The notes under the pieces: model-generated
Told to the model about the DNA's origin: nothing
Databases searched by the model: none
Seen by the model: only the letters and a program-made list of their open reading frames with translations
Shown here: positions 57,649 through 64,000 of the stretch, piece by piece
How the letters are laid out: every line of letters begins with the position of its first letter
Numbering within the stretch: position 1 is the first letter of the stretch
Assembly (NCBI GenBank): GCA_022606135.1
Contig: JABYQN010000001.1
Location: forward strand, 372,001-436,000
Reading direction: 5' to 3'
Source: Fomes fomentarius
Lineage: Eukaryota > Basidiomycota > Agaricomycetes > Polyporales > Polyporaceae
Length of the DNA: 64,000 bases
Made by a program: the position numbers and the translations under genes

Positions 57649-58960
57649 ATGGTCGCGAGCAGCAAGCTACTCCCATCCGTTGCCCATGCCGGTAACGCGC
57701 GGCGGCAAATCAAACATGCGCTCCGTACTGGGCGAGAGCATAATCTATACGGGGCTATCATTCACATCATCAGTCACCACTGCGACCTCGCAACAGCTGC
57801 CAACCAGGGGCTTGCCTTCTACTGCGATCCTCAAGGTGTTATCAGTTTTGAGCGCGAGTACACACTTGAAGAGATAGAGGTATCCCGCGATCCCACCTTT
57901 CCGAGTCCGACCTCCCCTTCTACCGCAGGACAAGTCGGACTCCCTCGGCGGAGCACACGCCAGCGGAGGGTGAAGCAGTCGGACAACAGCTGGGGCCCGC
58001 CAAAGGTCGAAGTGGGTGAAGCACACGAGGAGGACGAAGTCAAGGGGGATGAGGAGACGGACGGGGAGGACGACGAGGAGGGGGAGGACGACGAGGGGCG
58101 GAACGAAGAGGATTTCGACGAGAAGGAGGACGAAGAAGACGACGAAAAGCGGGAGGACGACGAGGACGAGTCACCCTCTGACCAGTTCGGTCATCATCTC
58201 CGACATCAAGAAGGCGTGCCTCTCCTAGACATGGCTCCGGCCATGATACCTCATGCGCCAGATCTTCCCTCACTATCGACGGCGGTCGGGTTGTCAACCG
58301 CGAGCAACACGACAAGCGCCAGTGTGAGCACCACACGCTCGGACGCCGGTGCGACGATAGTCGGGAACACCAAGAAGATTGTGCAGTTCGTACGGTACCC
58401 CGATTTCCGCCTCGATATCGCCCACATCAACCGACACTGACGACGAGATTGACCGACGCACGATCGCCATCGTAGAGGTGAAGTCATCCCGATCTCGCGA
58501 GGGCAGCGGGGACGAGGACGCGAACGTCCACTCTAAGGGGGAGGCACCGCATACAATCGCACAGGAGGTCATAGCCAAGATGCTGCCGCAAGTCATCCAG
58601 GCGGTGCAGGTGGTGTTCGCCGAGGAACCTCGCAACGATGAAACCGTTGCGATCCTCGTGGTGGACGAATTCAGCCAGTTCATGTACTTCCGCCGGGCGG
58701 ACGTGCCAGACCTCGATCCTCTCACCGACTCAAATGTATATCAGGACCCGGATGGGGCGAAAGGTGAAGCTCTGGCGAAGAAGCTCGGGCGGTTCTCGTA
58801 CCACCGTAGCGCTGTGATCCAGATGGTCTCCGGTGTGCGGATAGCCACTCAGGTTGGGTTTGGGAAGGCTTTTGTCAATCAGTTCACGAAACTGATGAAG
58901 TGGGTGAAGAAGGGGAAGAAAAGAGGCACGAACGAACTCCTTTTTCCTAGACCTGAATGA
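57649..58960 (+). CDS. Acidic orphan protein with a possible PD-(D/E)XK-like C-terminal motif
   Basis: Exons 57649-58389 and 58448-58960 (58-nt intron inferred from frame) give 417 residues. N-terminal part: MVASSKLLPSVAHAGNARRQ, ISHHCDLATAANQGLAFYCD. The middle is a long Glu/Asp-rich stretch with few hydrophobics. After the intron, IDRRTIAIVEVKSSRSREG, FAEEPRNDETVAILVVDEFS and SYHRSAVIQMVSGVRIATQV, with a basic end KWVKKGKKRGTNELLFPRPE. The strand IAIVEVKSS resembles the ExK half of PD-(D/E)XK nucleases, but the upstream Asp is not securely placed (PDFRL lies within the called intron). No homology known to me. Confidence 0.6.
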
Positions 58961-59187
58961 CCTCATCAGGTAGTCTTACTGACACACGACACGCAAGTGA
59001 CATGTACTACTTACCGAATGTGTCTCCAATACCAACGTATACGATGCTTGTAGTATTACTCTTTATATCGATGATGTTGCTCCTCATGGTACTCGGGTAT
59101 GTGTTCATCTTCGGTCGTACTTATATGCTGGCGTAGCCGTGCTCGCCAGCGTCGCGCCGCCGCAGAGGCCGCGAGAGCAAAGTGCCT

Positions 59188-59781
59188 CGAGCATTCGTCG
59201 GTGTGGATATCAGTCAGGCCTCCATTGACCGCTACAACGCCGAGGCCTCTCATCACGGCTGTACCCCCGAGCAAATGAAGGCGGTCTGCCTCGAGCTCAA
59301 AGGCACGCCCGGCGAGCTTGACGACGCCAAGTTCGACGTCATCATCGTACGGATATCTTCTTTCCTTTACATATCTGTCACCCTGCTCACGGAAATGTAG
59401 TGCTGCCCGGCCTACCACCACTTCGCCTCCATGGACGACATCACCCGTGTCCTTGCATACTATCTCAAGCCCGGCGGCTCACTCCTCGTCGCGGACAACA
59501 AGGCGGAGGACGACCAACGCCAGCTCGTCCCGGAGTCGTACCACTGTCTGGTCCCCCAGAAGCACGGCATCAGCGAGCAGACATTGCGCACGACCTTCGA
59601 AGGTGCGGGTCTCGGACAGTTCGCGATGAAAGTTGCGGGCAAGGAGAAGACGCACTTCCCCGGGCAGGATGAGATGGAGATAACATGGTTAATCGCGAGG
59701 GGCATCAAGCATAGGCAGGGTCCCCCTACCTATCAACCCGTTCCCCAGGTTGTCTATCCCCTCGCCGACACACAGCATTAA
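59188..59781 (+). pseudogene. 5'-truncated methyltransferase (near-copy of MT2)
   Basis: Begins abruptly at the equivalent of MT2's VGVDISQASIDRYN, then EQMKAVCLELKGTPGELDDA, FDVII, an intact GTACGG...TAG intron, CCPAYHHFASMDDITRVLAY, YLKPGGSLLVADNKAEDD and FEGAGLGQFAMKVAGKE. It lacks the His-rich leader and motif I (DFACGIG), so cannot bind SAM normally. The last about 20 residues differ from MT2 and run on to a later stop. Confidence 0.8.
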
Positions 59782-59791
59782 GGACGACTTC

Positions 59792-60319
59792 TTACGGTCT
59801 TCGTTGGAAGCCGCGACTTGGACCTAGCATTGAGCCGCTGGACACCCACCAGTGGCTCGTGGTGGTGGTCCGGGTCCAAGTCACCATCCCAGTGAGGTCC
59901 ATCTTGCCGCAGCGGTGAGCAGGGCCGATGGGCACAGGATAGGACAATCCTGCCGCCGGATTGTGTGTACACCTTGGAAGGGAACTGTTCAGGTCCGATG
60001 GGTGATAAAATCCCCGTCCCGAGATCCTGACAGCAAGAGCCATGCTCCAGCTAGTCAAGGACAAAGGAACGAGTATGAGGCCTAGGGTGTTCTGTTCTGA
60101 GTCGGCCTGCATCGTTCTGCTTCTTGTCGGTTTAATTGGGTTTGGAATCACAAAAACTGGTACGAGAACGCACCTACTGAGGAACGGATGCTGTGAGCCT
60201 GCCACGGCGTCCCGTGCAACGAGGAGCCAGGAGGGGGAACAGTGCCTGAGAAGTTTGTCTGTGAGACGCGACTGAGCGCGGTGCGGTAGAGCATCAAAAT
60301 GTAGATGGACCGTGTCCAT
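59792..60319 (-). pseudogene. Copy of the leucine-rich orphan, probably decayed
   Basis: Minus-strand frame begins MDTVHLHFDALPHRAQSRLT then DKLLRHC, matching the gene at 46447, and continues with TMQADSEQNTLGLI, KMDLTG and other blocks of that locus. 5' UTR similarity extends to about 60385. Internal indels change phase and the right-hand exons of 46.4 kb are missing. Confidence 0.6.
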
Positions 60320-60418
60320 CTCGAGTGGAGGAGTGTCTCAGAGGTCGAGAGAAGAAGGGAGATTGTTGTCGACTCAGTCGTGGTTGTGATGGCCCAGGGG
60401 TCGCCGGTGAGGCCCGGC

Positions 60419-60497
60419 GGGCACGATGGCGGCGAGCCTCGCGACGAGGAGGAGTCCAGACTAATAAAAATAATTAGCTCTGAGGCAGATGAGTTGA
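60419..60497 (+). pseudogene. FunK1 acidic-tail relic
   Basis: CACGATGGCGGCGAGCCTCG and AGCTCTGAGGCAGATGAG match the tail of FunK1 copy 2b (HDGGADPRDEESRP...SSSEEDEL), reading HDGGEPRDEEESR then SSEADELN. An in-frame TAA-containing insert interrupts it. Only the tail is present. Confidence 0.55.
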
Positions 60498-60503
60498 ACC
60501 ATC

Positions 60504-62216
60504 ATGGATACGAGCCGCACAGAAGCGTCACCGGTTCCTACTCCCCAGCCATCGCGTTCCGGCGTACAGTCTCGCAGCGCGGTCTTCTGGTCCCCCATCC
60601 CCACTCGAGAGGAACTCCAGCTGCCATCTTCTGACGACATCCGATTACGCGGCGACGTCGAAGTCTTGCATCCCGGTTACAACCAAATATTCTTCTCTCT
60701 CCCTGCTTTTGATTCTCTTGCTGGTCAGTTTGGAGTGAACCGTAGTATCGTCGAAGACGCATGTCGGATCATCACGAACAACCAAGATGGCTTCCTCACA
60801 ACTGATCAACAAGGCAGTGCGCCAGTGCCCAACGTCGACTCGCTACTCCGGCCGGGCAAGTATTACTACCACCTTGTTAGGTCCGCTGGACCTACAAAGT
60901 ACCCGGTTGTTGCCCACTTTGCCTCATGGGTGTTCCCCAAGACACCGCCCACCCATTGGTCGTGGGTCAGGACGGCCGAGGAGTCTGCCGCGTGCTTGGA
61001 ATGGGCAAGGTCGGCTGGGGCAATGTCGGATGCGGTGAAGGACTTCGACAAGTGTTGTATCGTCACCAAATATTCCTCCTGTACGTTCTACTCTGTTCTC
61101 TGTTGATGACATCCTTAATCTGACTTCACAGTGACCGAGAATGCTCGTCTCATCCCTCGGAGCCAGTCTGACTGGTTCACAGCAAACGATATGGAACAAT
61201 TCAACATCGACGCGTCAGCCAAAATCGACGACGTCGCAAACGGTGTCACATTACGGAGTGATGTTCATACCTGCTTCGACCGATGCAAGTTCGTCTTTTA
61301 TCCCACCGATCAAGGTCGTTACGTGGCATACATCATCGGGCACCACCAGTTGGACTACGCCAAGCTCTTACATCGGCGATTGGTCGCCATGCATCCTCGT
61401 GTGGCCATACAGTTCCTCTACGCACGATTCGCGTATAACATCATACACCTCCTACGAGAGAAATGGACCCTGCCTGGCCGCTATCTCCCAATCCCCAACG
61501 AGGTTTTGGAAGTCATGAAGGCTAAGGAAGAGCAGGCGACCAAGACGAAGAAACGCCGCCGCATTCTCCCAAGTGTTCCCGAGGACGGAGAAGAAGGTCC
61601 GTCTTTTCCCTCTTATGCTCGTTCGCTATGTTGGCTGAATATTGTCTCCACTTTAGCAAGCAGTATGAACGCGGACTCAGCAAGTTTACCCCCTGCTGAC
61701 GCTGAGCGGTCTGGCACGTGTACGTAAATGCCTAGTATGACGTGTGTAGTCTGCTGATAGGGTCATTCCTGTAGCCGTGGCCCACTCGCCACTACACAAC
61801 GACTCGTCATCGTCGATGGAATCAATCCTGCTGCCCCCTGAGGACCCCGCGTCGTCGATGGAATCAACGCTGCTGCACTTGTCTGAGGACCCCGCGGTCG
61901 CAGCTCGCGATAAGCGCTGGCGGGAAAGGTTGATCGAACGGTTCCCTATATACCCCAAGTGTATGTCATGTTCGATCACCTTCGCAAGCCTCAACTTATC
62001 TGTTGGACAGTGCCACAAGTCCGGTATCCGCCTGACGTCGGGATTGGCTGCCATGAGGATACGCCGTATATGCAGCGCTTGAGTGAGGCATACATAGCGA
62101 AGAATCCTCAAGTGCGACAAGTCACCGGTCGAACCGCGTCCGAGCATGACTTGGAGCGTTGGGATGCACTGTCAGACGATGATATGTCAGAGGAAGAGGA
62201 TGTCTTACATGTATAG
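60504..62216 (+). CDS. HNH-endonuclease-like (HNH_2 type) protein with altered first His
   Basis: Exons 60504-61080, 61132-61596, 61657-61718, 61775 to about 61960, and a last exon to 62216, all in phase. N-terminal region starts MDTSRTEASPVPTPQPSRSG. The central domain matches fungal HNH_2 proteins: CCIVTKYSS-LTENARLIPR, SQSDWFTANDMEQFNID, IDDVANGVTLRSDVHTCFD, FVFYPTD. The usual AHIIPR (first catalytic His) reads ARLIPR here, while the ANG-LRSDVH part, with its Asn and second His, is kept. The C-terminal third is disordered with a duplicated DPASSMEST segment and an acidic end (SDDDMSEEEDVLHV). The intron at 61597-61656 is 60 nt and could be retained. Function unknown. Confidence 0.75.
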
Positions 62217-62514
62217 TATTATAGAATCCGCGCGGTGCCGCCTTGGAAGTCGTCTACAAAGTCGGAACGTACGCAGTGGCCGCTCTGAGTCCGGTGCCTC
62301 CAATCGCCTGCACCACTGGCCTGGGCCACACTGAGAAGTCGTTCTCGTTCACGCTTGTAAAGGATATGGACAGGGTTAGGAGTCCGTTACGTAGTTCGTT
62401 GGTCTTTTTCTTCATGCTATTACCGTCGGTCTTCATATCATGACAATCCGAGGCAAGGTCTTCAAGCCGTAAGTTGTCAAGGCCAGGTCGTCAAAGGAGT
62501 TGTTTAGTTGACTG
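62217..62514. other. Intergenic, no supportable gene
   Basis: 3' flank of the HNH-like gene; scattered similarity to 54.5-54.9 kb. Confidence 0.4.
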
Positions 62515-63690
62515 CAATGAAGTCTTCGTCGCAACGGTAGGTGAGCGTTCGAGCGACATGAAATTCGGTAATTGTGTATGGTGGTAGAATGTCGTAGTAC
62601 TACTAGTCAAGTAGGCCTTGAAACCCGTTGGCGCCTATACATACTGGCACTCGTTCGCGCAACGTCGCCTTCTTACATATGCCACTACGACTACGAGATC
62701 AGACAGTCTCAGAACGCACCGCAAAACCGTTAACGAGGGGAGGGATGGAGAGAACTGCGCCACGGTACATGCTCTATAATGATGACGTCGTCTATTGATG
62801 ATGTACAATCGCGGAGCACTCAAGCCGGACAACAAATCGCTTGAACGCAGGTCCTCGTCAAGCCGCACTGGAAGGTGCGGATTTCGCAACTTTCTTGCGC
62901 ACAACTTTCTTCGTACGCGTGCCTGTAGAAGAGCGTCAGCACTTGACTACAGCGCAAAACCCGTTCGACAAGACTCACCCTTTGGCTGCTTGGGCTTCGT
63001 AGGAACCCTGTGCCACTGCCACTCGAAGGGATCGAGGTACCACATAAGATGCACATCGGGTGCTACGGACGCAACCATCTCCTGCAGCTTCGCGACCGCC
63101 TCGGGTGACGGTATCCCAAAGTAGTTTGTCCCGATTGTCAAGGTGTACTCGGCCTTGAACTCCGAGTCGTATAGCAGGAAGACGCGGGCCATCTTCTCAT
63201 ACTCCCTTGACTCAGGGATACCGAGAAGCGAGCGCAGGGCGATAGCGAAGCTCACGCCCAGGATGGTCTCGAGGATGTTATCAATCTCTTCCTCCCAGGC
63301 CTCGTCTGGAAACGTTAGTTCTTCGCCATTTGAGTCGAACATCCCGGCAGTGGGAGGACCATCACACCGCTCGATGGTATCGGGGAAGTAGCGGCAGGCC
63401 AGCTCCATCAACTTGTAAGGCCCGAGCCTCCAGCCGAGCCTAATTGTGGGTGGCTTCAGCTGAGCGGTGCGGGAGGGGATAAGGTAGCTAACGGGTACAA
63501 TGGGACCTGGAAGCGGTTGTTGCGCAAATATGCGACGTCTCTCCTGCGGAACGTGACGCGTGAGCAAGAGCAATTGGCTGATCAAGGACTGTGGACTTAC
63601 TCCTAGATGGCTATACGTAAGACCATCTCTCGGGGCGAAGAGGGCCTCCGGATCGACATAAATGGGAGCGGGTGGGGGATGTGCCATAAT
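62515..63690. repeat. Direct segmental duplication, right unit
   Basis: Counterpart of 55130-56345 in the same orientation. Confidence 0.75.
62858..63686 (-). CDS. Duplicated orphan protein, copy 2
   Basis: Start 63686, MAHPPPAPIYVDPEALFAPR then DGLTYSHLG, a 57-nt intron (GTAAGT...CCGCAG), ERRRIFAQQPLPGPIVPVSY, RLGWRLGPYKLMELACRYFP, DEAWEEEIDNILETILGVSF, IGTNYFGIPSPEAVAKLQEM, LDPFEWQWHRVPTKPKQPK, then an intron and GTRTKKVVRKKVAKSAPSS ending at TGA 62858. Most differences from copy 1 are conservative substitutions and one codon-sized indel near the tail. If intron 1 is retained the frame stays open. Confidence 0.72.
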
Positions 63691-64000
63691 TGGAGACCTG
63701 CGTAGGAGACCCTGAGCATGATTCTTGTAAACATTACATAATCGTACATCAGTAAGCCTTGTACTATTATGTAAGGAACTCAAGCGTCTAAGGCAGCTAT
63801 TGACCTCTATTTGGTCAACGCACGCAGTCGCTTGTTATAGACGGGCGCCTAGCGCCTATTCCGAGAACAATGAACTGAGCCGGAGCGAAGACAATTAACA
63901 ATGACTGTCACCCGCTGGCGACAATTTGTGCCCGACACAATGAAACCATGGCAATCTGAAGAACCGAGGTGCTTTTCAGGTGAGGTTCCTGTGCCCCTTT
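63691..64000. other. Right edge, no gene seen
   Basis: No open frame of interest; upstream region of copy 2. Confidence 0.45.

Overview
This window is nuclear DNA from a filamentous basidiomycete, most likely an Agaricomycete of the Polyporales type. The evidence is GC-rich intron-split genes with short GT-AG introns (mostly 48-65 nt), several FunK1 (fungal-type protein kinase) genes, three family-14 polysaccharide lyases, and single-copy eukaryotic housekeeping genes (NTH1, NAA35, mitochondrial TrpRS, SUV3, mS33, THI20, RAP1, YPT1, REV1). Gene models were built by hand from splice sites and family motifs. Nothing was searched against a database.

Layout. 1-14 kb is mostly housekeeping: NTH1 (cut by the left edge), tRNA-Gly(CCC), a secreted PL14 lyase, NAA35 divergent from mitochondrial TrpRS, an orphan gene, a small secreted protein, and SUV3 divergent from the mitoribosomal protein mS33. 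14-16.4 kb is weak coding sequence with a tRNA-Phe half. 16.6-28.5 kb is a FunK1 region: one apparently intact kinase, then two close paralogs in inverted orientation around the thiamine gene THI20, each copy broken in a different way. 28.9-34.2 kb has a second identical tRNA-Gly(CCC) and two more PL14 lyases. 35.4-44.5 kb holds RAP1 with telomere-type TTAGGG motifs just upstream, a His-rich methyltransferase, a 263-bp CACTA-like MITE, an alcohol dehydrogenase relic, an intact FunK1 and a second methyltransferase. 46.4-53.7 kb has a leucine-rich orphan, YPT1 and REV1 (divergent). 53.7-63.7 kb is accessory and mosaic: FunK1 tail relics, a directly duplicated orphan gene at each end, an acidic protein with a possible nuclease motif, a 5'-truncated methyltransferase, a copy of the leucine-rich orphan, and an HNH-like protein whose expected histidine is arginine.

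How the genes relate. The housekeeping genes work in independent pathways (base-excision repair, NatC acetylation, mitochondrial translation and RNA decay, thiamine salvage, telomere capping, ER-Golgi traffic, translesion synthesis), and several sit as tight divergent pairs that probably share promoters. The accessory part is dominated by gene families that duplicate and decay: FunK1 (two apparently intact copies, two damaged copies, two relics), the His-rich methyltransferases (two intact, one truncated), the PL14 lyases (three intact), and the orphan pair at 55.5 and 62.9 kb. No CRISPR, bacterial operon or viral segment is visible.
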